DNA from: Diphasiastrum complanatum
Taxonomy: Eukaryota; Streptophyta; Lycopodiopsida; Lycopodiales; Lycopodiaceae
Direction: 5' to 3'
DNA length: 64,000 nt
Assembly (NCBI GenBank): GCA_029204225.1
Contig: CM055107.1
Coordinates: forward strand, 697,942 to 761,941
Below the pieces are notes generated by a model. The model had not been told where the DNA came from and did not search any database. It saw only the letters and a list, made by a program, of their open reading frames with translations. Shown here in pieces: positions 54,517-64,000 of this stretch (positions are counted from its first letter, which is position 1; the number at the start of each line of letters is the position of its first letter). The position numbers and the translations under genes are program-made.

Positions 54517-54975
54517 TGTCATGTCCACGTCCTGAACATAGGATTCAGTATAGTCCTAGACTTGGATACCCAGTACTCCAGTGAATCAAGCTTATTAGTT
54601 ATGCCACGTCATGCTGGACGTGACCCGCAAGTAATTAATAATCTTGTGAGGCCCAGACACACTAATTGGAGTTAGTACAAGGTTTGGGACCGTATATGCA
54701 TGTGTAGAGTATCAATAGCAATTCATGAGCATACAGACTCTATTCTAGATGAAAGGGGAATTGGGACCTTCCATTGCTATATGCACAGGAGGCCAAACTT
54801 GACTTACTACACCATCATTGGGTTGATTCATTGCCAGGATCTCTCTCTACTCTCATGCTTCCTATTCCTTGGCTTGAGGGTGAAGCTTCTAGAGATTGAT
54901 TGGTTGCTTCTACTTGGTTGGGTGGTTTCTCCAACAGTGTGTTCTCTATTGTTTTGCGAGGAGGCGATTCTTACA
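54517..54975 (+). mobile_element. Ty3/gypsy 5' LTR (copy 3 of the chromovirus LTR family)
   Basis: 459 bp, TGTCATGTCCACG...TTCTTACA, followed by primer-binding site TGGTATCAGAGC at 54977-54988. It matches the minus-strand LTRs ending at 31011 and 5891. It inserted into LINE copy c. Confidence 0.85.
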
Positions 54976-54976
54976 T

Positions 54977-54988
54977 TGGTATCAGAGC
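54977..54988 (+). promoter_or_regulatory. Primer-binding site (initiator tRNA-Met type)
   Basis: TGGTATCAGAGC one base after the LTR end. Confidence 0.85.
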
Positions 54989-55855
54989 AAGGTTTACAAA
55001 GATTGGAGAACTTGGAGAAGTGCTACTTTTCGTCGAAATTTCGGTGTGGATCAATGGGAATTCTCTTCCAGGTGGATAGCAAGATGGCAAGTGGGTGTAC
55101 TATACCGGTTTCCATTTGCATGTTGCTAAGATCCATTTCTCTCGGAATTTTTTGGGGTTTTATGGAGAATTGTCCTAGAAAGCCGATTTGTGATGCTTTT
55201 TTGGAGCTTTTTCTTGTGTAGCTCAAATTTTATGTAGATCTGAATTTTCCAACAAGTATACTTTCATTTTAAAAATCATTGATGATGAAATTAATGATGC
55301 ATGCTGGTTCTTTTCATGATTTACGGTTCTAGGCTATGTTTTGGTCAAAATTGCTTGGTTTTTCATGCTTTTTGACTCAAAATTGATAATAAGAACACAA
55401 ATCCAGCAAGATCAGATCAATTAGATGGCTGTAGTTCTGTAAATTGGTTTGCATGTGCTAGAGGCAGAGTTGCATGTCACGAATTTCCACTTTATAGTGA
55501 AGAAAAAACTGAACAATAGCCAAAAATCATCATTTTTGCTTGTTTTTTCATAATGTTGGATAGCAGGTGGCTGTAAAACAACATGTAGAGCTTGTAAAGA
55601 GTTGAACCAAAGTCTTTTGAAGCTTGTAGAAGGTCAAAAAAGACCAAAAAATAGCTTATTTTGGTGGTTTTTGGGGGATGGATTGCTCCCAATCCATAAG
55701 GAGATCATGCTGGGAATTTTTACAGCATGATTAGCATTCCTTTTTACCTTCCTAGCAAGCTATTAGACCTATAAATTGATGACCGGTGGCTTATGCTCCA
55801 TCTCCATCAAGTTTGAAGCTATTTTGACTTCTACAGACTAAGAAATCTTCGTTCT
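54989..55855 (+). mobile_element. Leader of the gypsy element; no coding sequence recognised
   Basis: Non-coding leader; an open stretch to 55221 has no recognisable domain. The gag of this element is not found before the opposite-strand gypsy remnant. Confidence 0.45.
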
Positions 55856-56499
55856 CAGCCTATACTGCTTCTTATGACCTGTATGAATGCTTCACAGATG
55901 TCTAATAGACCATTTAAGACAGACCATAGGACTGTTGGGAACATCACGCTCCCCTTGCAACTGGAACTCTCTGCCATTACGCTAAAAGTTGAGGGTGTTC
56001 TCCTGATAATTTCTGTGGAGGGAAGGCCCTAAGCTGAAGAGCCAGTCTCTCCCGAGAACAAGGTCTGTACGATCTAGTGCATTATCTTGATACCCCTGAA
56101 TATCAAGATTTAAGTTACTTACCATAGTTTCCCAAATTTTCTCGTCGTCACCCTTGGCTAAAGAAACTATGTACCTATGCTGACTAGGTACCTTTGGAAG
56201 TCTAAGCTTCTCAACTAGGGTGTAGTTGATGAAATTACGGGTTGCCCCATTATCAACAATGACTCTTACTGACTAGTTGCCAATTTTACCATGCATACGT
56301 ACTAGGTCATGTGGCCCAAAGCTAAAGGTCTCACTAGCATTGCAGAAGTTAATTGGCAACAGTGTTCATGATTTTCATGAAACACTTTTATCTCAGAAGT
56401 TGCCGAGTCACTTGGGAAGCTTACAGTCTGAACAAGATGAACTTGTTTTTTATCTTTTTTAATGAATGGCCCCTTGGGACACTGTCTGACTGTGTGACC
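55856..56499 (-). pseudogene. Ty3/gypsy zinc knuckle and aspartic protease remnant, minus strand
   Basis: Minus strand, 5' to 3': HTVRQCPKGPF (end of a zinc knuckle) at 56494-56460, then the protease RVIVDNGATRNFINYTLVEK at about 56270-56200, where the usual D-S-G-A reads D-N-G-A, and DLVLGRDWLFSLGP at about 56050-56000 with FQLQG near 55965. This is the order typical of chromovirus gag-protease. The knuckle is cut exactly where the plus-strand LTR starts at 56500. Confidence 0.8.
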
Positions 56500-56854
56500 T
56501 GTTACGAGCTCGTGACCAGTGCCGAACCCTAGAGAACACAGATAGGTCAGATACCACAGTCAAGGTCGTGTCCAGCGTACACGACCAACAGGGCAAGACA
56601 GTGTGAGTAGTGTGCCTCAGCACAGTCCATAGCCATGGCGGCCTAACACAGTCTAGGGACCCTGTCAGCAGGAGGGCCCCCAGTTGGGTCCCAACGTAAA
56701 ATCGGCCATGTCAGTGACACGTGGCCGACACTTGGCAGTTGCATGCTACCAGTCCTCACACTGGGCTAGGAGGGGCTTACTCTATATTAGGGAGTAGGCA
56801 AGGTTGGGTGGATCAGTTAGTGTTTGCCCTACTGTGGTGTTAGGATCTATTGCA
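56500..56854 (+). mobile_element. 5' LTR of a second plus-strand gypsy element
   Basis: 355 bp from TGTTACGAGC to ATCTATTGCA, followed by the primer site at 56856. A TATA-like ctatatta lies near 56792. Not similar to the 459-bp LTR family. Confidence 0.85.
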
Positions 56855-56855
56855 C

Positions 56856-56868
56856 TGGTATCAGAGCC
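56856..56868 (+). promoter_or_regulatory. Primer-binding site (initiator tRNA-Met type)
   Basis: TGGTATCAGAGCC one base after the LTR end. Confidence 0.85.
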
Positions 56869-57745
56869 ATCTCCATCTTTGGGAGCTTAGTAGCCGCAGT
56901 AGAAAAGCTATCAGAGGATAGGAAAAATCTCTCAGATTCTCAGAGAGGAATAGAGGAGGAGAATCGTTGTAGGTGCAGCCTTCAAACTCTTCAAATTCAC
57001 TGAGAATTTACAATTGTATGAAGTAGAATTCCTTGTGTAGGTAAATTGCTGGAAAGGCAGCAATCTATCTCTGATTTCAGAGATCTGATTGTAGATTTCA
57101 GAGAGGAATCAGAGTAGAAACCAGCGAGCAGGTCCATCGCTGTAGAATCAGCAATCTATTCCTGATTTTCTAGAGAAATCCGAGGAAGTTTGGGGGGATT
57201 TCAAGCTAAAATTTCCTAGCAGGGTCAGCGCTGGACAGAGAAGAGGAAGGGTGAAGTTTTGTCCTTCTTTTCAGAGATTTTTCGGATATTTGAGCATCAG
57301 ATTCTCTTGCTACACATCAGCGAGCAGGCTGCCACCAAAATTTCAGAATTTGCAAGTGAATTTGGGCTTCAAATCTGGTTTTTCGGAACCAACTCAGAAG
57401 CTGTCAGATCAGCGAGGGGGGATAGCAAAGGATTTCAGATCTTTTTGCACTCTTTTCGGCCTTCTATTCAAACTTCTCAGAGCCACAGGTCTGTTAGCAA
57501 GCCAGCGAGCTATTCTATTCAAGACCGGAAATTTGGTACCATTTTGGAGCTTCAAACTGGGATTTTCCGGGACAGCAGGTCTGAAATTTTGGGTAAAAGA
57601 GCTAAGAGGGTTCCTCTTCGTATTTTCTTTGGAAGTACAGTCCTCAGAAACAGCTAAGTCATCTTTCCCTTCCCTTGTACAGTTGTAAATTAGTCTTTCT
57701 AACTTTTTTTTCAGAAGTTAAGGTACCTCTCTTTCAGTTCTGAAA
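56869..57745 (+). mobile_element. Leader of the second gypsy element
   Basis: Non-coding, with recurring 'cagagaggaatcagag' and 'cagcgagcagg' phrases. Two overlapping open stretches (57251-57688 and 57259-57657) have no domain and are treated as chance. Confidence 0.5.
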
Positions 57746-58705
57746 ATGACCACTCCTCAGGGACCTGATCAACCCCCGGAGAGAGGCATCGACGAACTTG
57801 AAACAGAAGCCTTGGCTTTCAGTAAAGGGAAAGAACCAATGGAAATGGAAGAACAGGAACAACTTGCCGAAGAACTCGACGAATTGGTTACCAAGGAGCA
57901 GTTTCTCCAGTTGGTAACAAAAGTGGATGAACTGACGTTGGCATTAGCCAGTTTCAAGTCCAGTGTGGATGGCTCGTTCGCTGAACTCAAAGGCTGACCC
58001 AAATTTCATGTCATTTCTATCTAAAAATGTTACATAATGTAGCAACTCTAGAAATGCAGATATTCTACAAACCTTCCTCAGCAAATGGAAGAACATTCAT
58101 GCTCTTAAACAAACCCCTGACCATTTGCGAGCAATTGAGGCCAGTCTTTCCTTAGGGCCCATGGCCTATAAGTGGTGGTTAAATCTCCAGGAGACTGGGC
58201 AGACTCCTCGGTCATGAAAGCCTTTGAGGAAGCTTTCCTAAGAGAATTCCTACCAGAGAATGAACTTGATAGAGCCTGGGAAGCCTGGGAAAGAATAGTA
58301 ATGGACAAGTCCCTAATCCAATATATCTCGCAGTACCGAGAAGCAATTTTAAAAATTAAAAATATGGATGATTATCAAAAAATTAGAGGGTTTGTCTGAG
58401 GCCTCAAAGATGAATATAAAGTAGAGGTCCAGAGAAACTCGCCTACTACCCTTGAGCAAGCTCTCAGATATGCTCAAATCTATGATGATCCAGTGGGTAG
58501 GAAGAGAGCGAGACAGCAGCCCCTTTCTGAGCAGCCTCCTCAGAAAGACTTTCAATTTAAAAAGAAATTTTTAAAAAGAAAGAAAGAAGATAAAATTAAA
58601 GGTGAAGCTCCTCAGAACCGCCCTTCACTCATACAGCCCTTAAAACCAGAAGGTATTGAGAAAGCCAAACAAGAACGTTTGTGCTTTGTGTGTATGGGGG
58701 CAAGG
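57746..58705 (+). pseudogene. Ty3/gypsy gag, cut by a copia insertion
   Basis: Starts MTTPQGPDQPPERGID, with an acidic N-terminal part and a coiled-coil-like EQFLQLVTKVDELTLALASF; a stop comes at 57997. The gag core continues in shifted frames: HLRAIEASLSLGPMAYKWWL (about 58120-58180), then AFEEAFLREFLPENELDRAW, LIQYISQYREAILKI, a stop at 58397-58399, then LKDEYKVEVQRNSPTTLEQA and a Lys-rich linker. It ends at the zinc-knuckle start LCFVCMG, where the copia LTR begins at 58706. Confidence 0.85.
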
Positions 58706-59094
58706 TGTTGAAATAAATGCCTATTTTGCCCCTTAAGGCTTGTATACTTGTAACTTGTAAGTTGTGCATAAGACATGGGGGTAAAACATTTATGTACATA
58801 GTACACCCCACTTGTGCTAATTAGGCAAGTAAATCAAGTAGGTTAAGGACCCATGTGGGCTCGAGCTAGAATTAGCAAGACACCACCTCTATACATAACA
58901 TGCTATATGTAGCCCAAACTTTGGAGGGGTTTCCACGCCCTACTACACTTTGAATATTCATTCATGTTGTGTGAGCTTTGAAGTCCTCTCTCTCTTGCTT
59001 TTGTGTTCTACTCCATAGCTGGTTTTTCTGAAGCTTTCATAGTGTGCTTACTATGCTGTTATGATACTCCATAGCTAGGCCTTGGAATTTGTCA
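58706..59094 (+). mobile_element. Copia 5' LTR
   Basis: 389 bp, TGTTGAAATAAATG...AATTTGTCA, followed directly by primer site TGGTATCAGAGCAGG at 59095. It inserted in the gypsy gag zinc knuckle; CAAGG at 58701-58705 is the probable left target duplication. Confidence 0.85.
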
Positions 59095-59109
59095 TGGTAT
59101 CAGAGCAGG
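59095..59109 (+). promoter_or_regulatory. Primer-binding site (initiator tRNA-Met type)
   Basis: TGGTATCAGAGCAGG at the LTR edge. Confidence 0.85.
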
Positions 59110-59521
59110 TTATGTTGCCTGTGGTGTGGTGAAAGCTTGGACCTGTTTTTTATCAGATTCCTGCCATTCCTGGAGAGCAGCTTACCTTTGAGGAGGGAGC
59201 ACTTTTTGTAGGGGCATCTGATCTCTGTGCTATCTGCATGGTTGGAGTACTGTTGGCAAGGGGCGTACAGGGAGCCAAAAAGTTTCTAATTTAGGACCAA
59301 AAAAATTGAGTCTTTTTGGACAGCTAAGACTGTAGGAGGGCGCTTTCTACAGTGGGGACTTCAGTGAAAATTCTGAGTGGATCTTGGACAAGGGCTAGGA
59401 CAGCCATACAGGGGGATAGTTTCAAATCCAGAAGCTGACGGTTATTGAGCAAGTGGCTGCATACCCTAGTTGGGTGGGTGAAAACCCCAGTTTGCCTTTT
59501 GTGTTTTATTTCTATCCAGCT

Positions 59522-60027
59522 ATGTCTAGTCTTGCAGAGAGCATGCTGAGTGAAGCCAGCCGGCTTGATGGCACTGACTTTAGCATATGGAAATTCAAGA
59601 TCAAGAACATTCTTGAAGACAAAGAATGTTGGAAGCTTGTGACAGGTGAGGAGCCTGTTCCAACATCTGAACTTGAACTTAAGAACTATATCAAGAGAGG
59701 GGAAAAGGCACACAGAATCATCAACATGTCAGTGAGGGATAATGTGATTCCTTTAATCAGGTCAGCCAAAGGGCCTGTGGATGCATGGCACATTCTTTGT
59801 GCATTGTATGAGACAGCAAGTACAACCAGGTTTCTCTACTTGAAGAGCAAGTTGTATACTCTCAGAATGGAGACAGGGGAGACAGTTACTGATCACCTTA
59901 CTAAGATTCAGAATATTAGATATCAGCTTTCTGTACTCGGCGAGTCTATTGCTGACAAAGACTTGGTGCCAATAGTTCTGAATAGCTTGTCATATGCTTA
60001 TCAGAACTTTGTGATGATCAATGTTTC
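59522..60027 (+). pseudogene. Copia gag, truncated
   Basis: Copia gag of a type different from the other copies here: starts MSSLAESMLSEASRLDGTDF at 59522, then SIWKFKIKNIL, AWHILCALYETASTTRFLYL and LTKIQNIRYQLSVLGESI, to YAYQNFVM. An open frame also extends upstream to 59453, but the start at 59522 fits the family. Homology ends at about 60020-60027, where unrelated GAAACG-rich DNA begins. No mutation is visible up to that point, so the element was fairly young when interrupted. Confidence 0.88.
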
Positions 60028-60237
60028 ATGGGCGCATTTCGTACGTTGTTTTGTACGCGTTTCGAAACGCATTTGAAACGCGTATGAAACGTTTGGTTCA
60101 TGTTCGAAACGGGAAAAAAAATTTAGGGTTTTTTTTTTTTTTGAAAATGTGTTTTTGAGGGCTTTTGGGGTTTACAGATGTCATAGAAAGTCTAGTAACA
60201 AGTAGATTCATCCAATTTCATGAGAATGCTCTAGAGA
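60028..60237. other. GAAACG-motif-rich tract, probable end of another element
   Basis: Contains the perfect palindrome CGTTTCGAAACG and several GAAACG or CGTTTC copies in both orientations between 60038 and 60110, then 'gggaaaaaaaatttagggtt' and a T run. Clustered subterminal motifs like this are typical of DNA-transposon ends, but no terminal inverted repeat or transposase was found. Confidence 0.35.
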
Positions 60238-63200
60238 ATGCAATTTCAAGAGGAGAAGCCATGTATCTCTTCGGACATTATCAGATATGAGGAGCGGGGT
60301 TATATTCTTCTAGCCGATGACTTTAATGCCCGGACTGGGTCCAAACAGACGGAGTTCCATAGAGCAGAGGATGATCCGCAGCGAATACATGCCATAGACT
60401 GTGATGATCTTGGCCTCCGGCGACGATCGGCGGATGCAGAGGGTCCAGTTACAGCATATGGAGAGCAGATGCTTCAGTTGGGTGAAGCTCATGGATTGGT
60501 CATTTATAATGGCCTGCTGCAGTGGCTTGGTTCAGGTGATTATACTTGTTTCCCACACAGCGTAGGACATAGTGTTGTTGACTATTTCATGGGATCACCC
60601 TCTCTCCTTCCCTCCATTTCATCCCTCTTGGTTCATCACACCACCCTCTCTGACCATTCGTACTTCTCGCTCTCTATTGGCCTTCTTTGCACCTCACACA
60701 CTCGTCCATTAACCCCCACTGTGAAGACTGTGTATCGCTATACCCCTCAAAACACTCCATTGTACAAGGAAGCCCTTTCTGAACTTCTGACTCACTTCCC
60801 TTACGAGCATACTTTAACAGATCAGTCTCTTTTTCTTGTTCGGAGCATCCATACCGCTGCATCCCTCGCTTTTCCATTCCCACGGCCCAAGCACTCACGA
60901 CATTATCGACCACACAATCCATGGTATGACCAGGAATGCAAACACCTTCACCAAGACTTGATCAATGCATGATGCCACCTTCCCCATCTGGTAAAGGACT
61001 TATCCCGTGTATATCGTAGAACTACTCAAAAAAAGAAAAATGCATATGAGACCTGCCAAGGAAAGAAGATGATGGACCTTCTCTTTAGTTCCTCATCAAA
61101 ATCCTTTTGGAAAAAATTCCTCCCACGAGCACCTCCACCCCGGATCATGGATCTTAGCACATGGGTGACCTTTGCCACATCACTATACACTTTCCACGCC
61201 CTCATCCACAGACACCTATGATACATTCTCCCCGGGCATGGTAGAAGAGGCCATCAAACGATTACACTTACATAAAGCCAAAGACATCGATGAACTAGAG
61301 GCTGAACTTCCAAAGTATGCTGCTGACATCCTTTCACCTTTCCTCTCTATCTTATTCAATCGAGCTATCACATCCAGATTCCCCTCCCCTTGGTCCACAA
61401 ACCTTATCCATCCTCTCCATAAAGGCGGTGATCCCATGAAAGTCGACAACTATCGTACCATCATGATCAGCCACCTCTTTGCCAAAGTTTATGGGTCTAT
61501 TCTTCAGTCGGAGATTAGCACAGAGCTGGACACCAGAGCACTTCATGCCATTGGTCAGGTCGGCTTTAGACCAGGATATACTACATCAGATCATATTTTT
61601 ACCTTGAGATCCATCATTGAGGAGGCTAGGGCCAAGAGAGAGCGTGTATACTGCTTCTTTGTGGATTTCCGCAAAGCCTTTGATTTTGTGCCCATACATT
61701 TATTGATATAGAGGCTTCGAGATCGTGGTTTTCAAGAGGATATCATACGAGCAGTTGTGGCATTGTACAGGCGAGTTATTGGACGGATCAGAGTATCAGG
61801 GGTGGTATCACCAGAGGTGGATAGTACGATTGGGGTTAAGCAAGGATGTCCACTTTCACCTACACTTTTTGGTTTATACATAGATGAACTTGAGCAGGTT
61901 ATACAGAGTTCCGGAGGGGAGGGATGTACATTGGGTGACCTCATTATTGCTATCATGTTATATGCGGATGATGTGGTCTTACTTTCGAGGACGAGGGAGG
62001 GCCTACAGCGGCATCTGGATGCACTTCATTCTTTTTGTATCCAATGGGGCCTGTCAGTGAACGTTGCCAAGACCAAGGTTATGGTGTTTAGCACCTCCAA
62101 ATCCTTCATGATACGGCAGGAGCTTCTATGGGATGGTCATCCACTTGAGGTGGTTGACTTCTATACATATCTGGGTGTTGTTTTCTCTGGTCCCACTTTC
62201 AGTATGAGACAGGCAGCGGTTTCCCGGTTACGGAAGGGCTATTCTTCATTGGTAGATCTGGAGAAACTGTGTTTCAGATCACACATTAGGGATGCGGCTA
62301 GTAAGTGCCGACTTTTTGACACTATGGTAGTCCCCTCGGCCTTGTACGCAGCAGAGACATGGAGTACTGGCTTGATGGCCACTGAGTGGGCACACATCTC
62401 ACGACTCCAGATCCATATGCTATCTCGGATGATACGTGCAAAGCCCTCTGTACCACATCATATTATACTGGCAAAGTTTGTTGTCCCCACCATTCAGATT
62501 GAGGCCCTGTTTCACATTGTCACATTCATACAGCGACTAGAGGATCTCCAGGGTGGAGACACGCACTATGCTATAGCAGCTTTGTCATCATCCCGACACT
62601 TACATTCTGAGGGACACTCCTTCTCATGGTATTCTCAGGCTCGCCGTCTCCTTTCTACATTGGGTATTCAGATTACTGACTTACCTGCTGGCACTCATCA
62701 GTATATTCGTGGCCATTTGTACAGAGCGTATCTTCAGAGCACATGGCGAGGTCCACTGAGGACGAAGACTGAGTTTTATCATACACATTTTCTATCTCGG
62801 GATCCGGCTGGTGTCCTATAGTACTTGGATATTTGGTGGAGAGTATCTCACATAGACTACGGATTGTGATGGGTCAGTTTCGAGTTTCCTCACACCAGCT
62901 AGCCATTGAGACTGGTAGATATAGTAGCACACCGCGAGAGGCTCGGATCTGTGGTATGTGTAATACACACGAGGTAGAGGATGAGTTCCATTTTCTCTTC
63001 AAATGTCCGGCTTATTATGAGATCCGGGGGAGATATTACTGCTTGTTCCGAGATCACCCAGCCACACTCTCTACCTTGATATCATATGAGGATCCCAGAT
63101 GTGTTGCATTGATGATTCGGGAGATGTCAGATTTGAGGACGGTGAGACTAGACACGGACACCCCCCCCTTGTTACAGCTGAGCATCAGGGAGTGCTTATC

Positions 63201-63462
63201 TCGTCGGAGACAGAGACAGGAGAGCAGTGATTCTGATGGAGAAGCTGAGATTCCAAATGCTTCCATACATACACGTCAGAGACAGTGTAGACGCCCAGAG
63301 AGACGACCAGCCCAGAGGCCACAGCCCACAGCTCCACGGCAGCAGAGACGACACCGACAGTTCACTCAGAGACAGAGATCTACAGCCCGCCGTCCAGTGA
63401 CAGTTTCACAGCATACTATACACCACTATTTAATCGGTGGAGGGACATCTACTTTATCATGA
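60238..63462 (+). pseudogene. LINE ORF2, 5'-truncated: endonuclease, reverse transcriptase, C-terminal zinc motif (copy d)
   Basis: The best LINE copy. 60238-60972: C-terminal half of an APE-type endonuclease (LLADDFNARTGSK, YNGLLQWLGSGDYTCF, HSVVDYFMGSP, TLSDHSYF); the N-terminal half is missing. A TGA follows, the frame continues to about 61195, then shifts. 61172-61711 leads into the RT with NYRTIMISHLFAKVYG and motif A FFVDFRKAFDFV. An in-frame TAG at 61709-61711 is followed in the same frame by GVKQGCPLSPTLFGLYIDEL and the catalytic IMLYADDVVLLSR (about 61945-61990), to a stop at 62821. After a shift, 62833-63462 has the C-terminal Cys/His motif CGMCNTHEVEDEFHFLFKCP and a basic Arg/Gln-rich tail. 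Few lesions, so relatively recent. Confidence 0.93.
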
Positions 63463-63622
63463 TGATGGACTGTGACTTTGCTAGCCATCTTCTGGCTTTT
63501 TTTTAGCAGTTATTGTTTCTATAGATGTTTGAGCTTTTACGCTCCTATTGTGCATACTTGACATGTACCTTTTATTAGTCTTATATACCTTAGGGTATTT
63601 CAAGGACATTAATAACTTTCTT

Positions 63623-63684
<62 letters not shown>
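63463..63684 (+). mobile_element. LINE copy d 3' UTR and CT tail
   Basis: Ends 'aaggacattaataactttc' then TTTC units, then (TC)n at about 63627-63684. The pyrimidine-repeat tail replaces poly(A), as in copy b. Confidence 0.75.
63627..63684. repeat. (TC)29 microsatellite
   Basis: Uninterrupted TC run at the 3' end of the LINE. Confidence 0.95.
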
Positions 63685-63688
<4 letters not shown>

Positions 63689-64000
63689 GAAAACTAATAA
63701 ACTGACTTGTCCAGATAATCCGCGATGAGTCTATGCTACCTAAATCAAATGTGTCTACGGACTCTGAGGTGACATGCGTCATTGTGAGTCTCCACCTCTG
63801 CCTTTGCTGCCCCTACCTACTACCCAACCTCTGCCCCTGCCCCTGCCTCTCCCTCCCTCTCCCTCTTCATCTCCATCTCCCTCTCTTGCCCCCCTCTGGC
63901 TGCCTCCAGCCACTCCCCCTCTGCCAATCCCTCATCTGCGATCTCGTACCCTATGAAGGCCCTATAGACTCTACATACTGAACCATAACAAACCATTGCA
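63685..64000. other. Pyrimidine-rich unassigned sequence
   Basis: 63790-63940 is almost purely C/T with imperfect 'ctgcccctgcc' and 'ctccctctccct' repeats. It does not resume the copia gag interrupted at 60027 in any frame I can see. Confidence 0.4.

Noticed and set aside
54700-55221. 173-codon frame
   Set aside because: It spans the LTR, the primer site and the leader of a gypsy element, so it cannot be one gene.
57251-57688. Two overlapping frames of 145 and 132 codons
   Set aside because: They lie in the gypsy leader between primer site and gag, have no domain, and overlap each other in different frames.
54977-59109. TGGTATCAGAGC sites as possible tRNA genes
   Set aside because: They are only 12-15 bases complementary to a tRNA 3' end, placed directly at LTR edges; no cloverleaf follows.
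63733-63981. Cys/Pro/Leu-rich frames at the window end
   Set aside because: Product of C/T-rich low-complexity DNA; two frames look equally open.

Overview
This window looks like nuclear DNA of a land plant with a large, transposon-filled genome. The evidence is Ty1/copia and Ty3/gypsy retrotransposons primed from an initiator-tRNA-Met-like site (TGGTATCAGAGC), APE-type LINEs, and one intron-rich host gene of a plastid lycopene-cyclase-like family. TE-laden introns, long CT microsatellites and a remnant that resembles a beta-class DNA methyltransferase fit a fern, lycophyte or gymnosperm better than a compact angiosperm genome, but the species cannot be named from the sequence. No bacterial features, rRNA genes, tRNA genes or CRISPR arrays were seen.

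Layout. 1-5.3 kb: decayed Ty3/gypsy gag and protease (+), with unidentified minus-strand coding debris at 3.0-4.0 kb. 5.4-9.3 kb: a minus-strand chromovirus (3' LTR, polypurine tract, chromodomain, integrase). 9.3-13 kb: an internally deleted copia element with an odd 353-codon ORF and a 3' LTR. 13.4-14.15 kb: the methyltransferase-like remnant. 14.64-20.71 kb: a young, nearly intact minus-strand copia element with a 1285-codon polyprotein, flanked by the 5-bp duplication AAAAG. Its 5' end is a perfect 606-bp palindrome made of R-U5 sequence. It sits in the LTR of an older copia element (20.7-22.6 kb), which is joined to a second copia type (22.6-24.05 kb). 24.4-33.9 kb: mostly non-coding, with microsatellites, a non-autonomous LTR-like direct-repeat pair, a 38-bp perfect inverted repeat and a second chromovirus 3' end. 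33.9-36.6 and 39.9-41.0 kb: decayed copia fragments.

41.47-49.48 kb, minus strand: 14 consecutive exons (1218 nt, all splice phases consistent, no stops) encode the C-terminal 405 residues of a lycopene-cyclase-like FAD oxidoreductase. Its N-terminal exons are not in the window, so the next upstream intron would cover at least 14.5 kb.

49.7-64 kb: that presumed intron is a nested stack: LINE copies with internal deletions (50.2-54.5 kb), a gypsy LTR with leader (54.5-55.8 kb), a minus-strand gypsy protease (55.9-56.5 kb), a second gypsy LTR plus gag (56.5-58.7 kb), a copia LTR plus gag (58.7-60.0 kb), a short GAAACG-rich tract, and a 5'-truncated LINE with a CT tail (60.2-63.7 kb). The only clearly functional host gene is the lycopene-cyclase-like one; the rest is mainly a record of retrotransposition.
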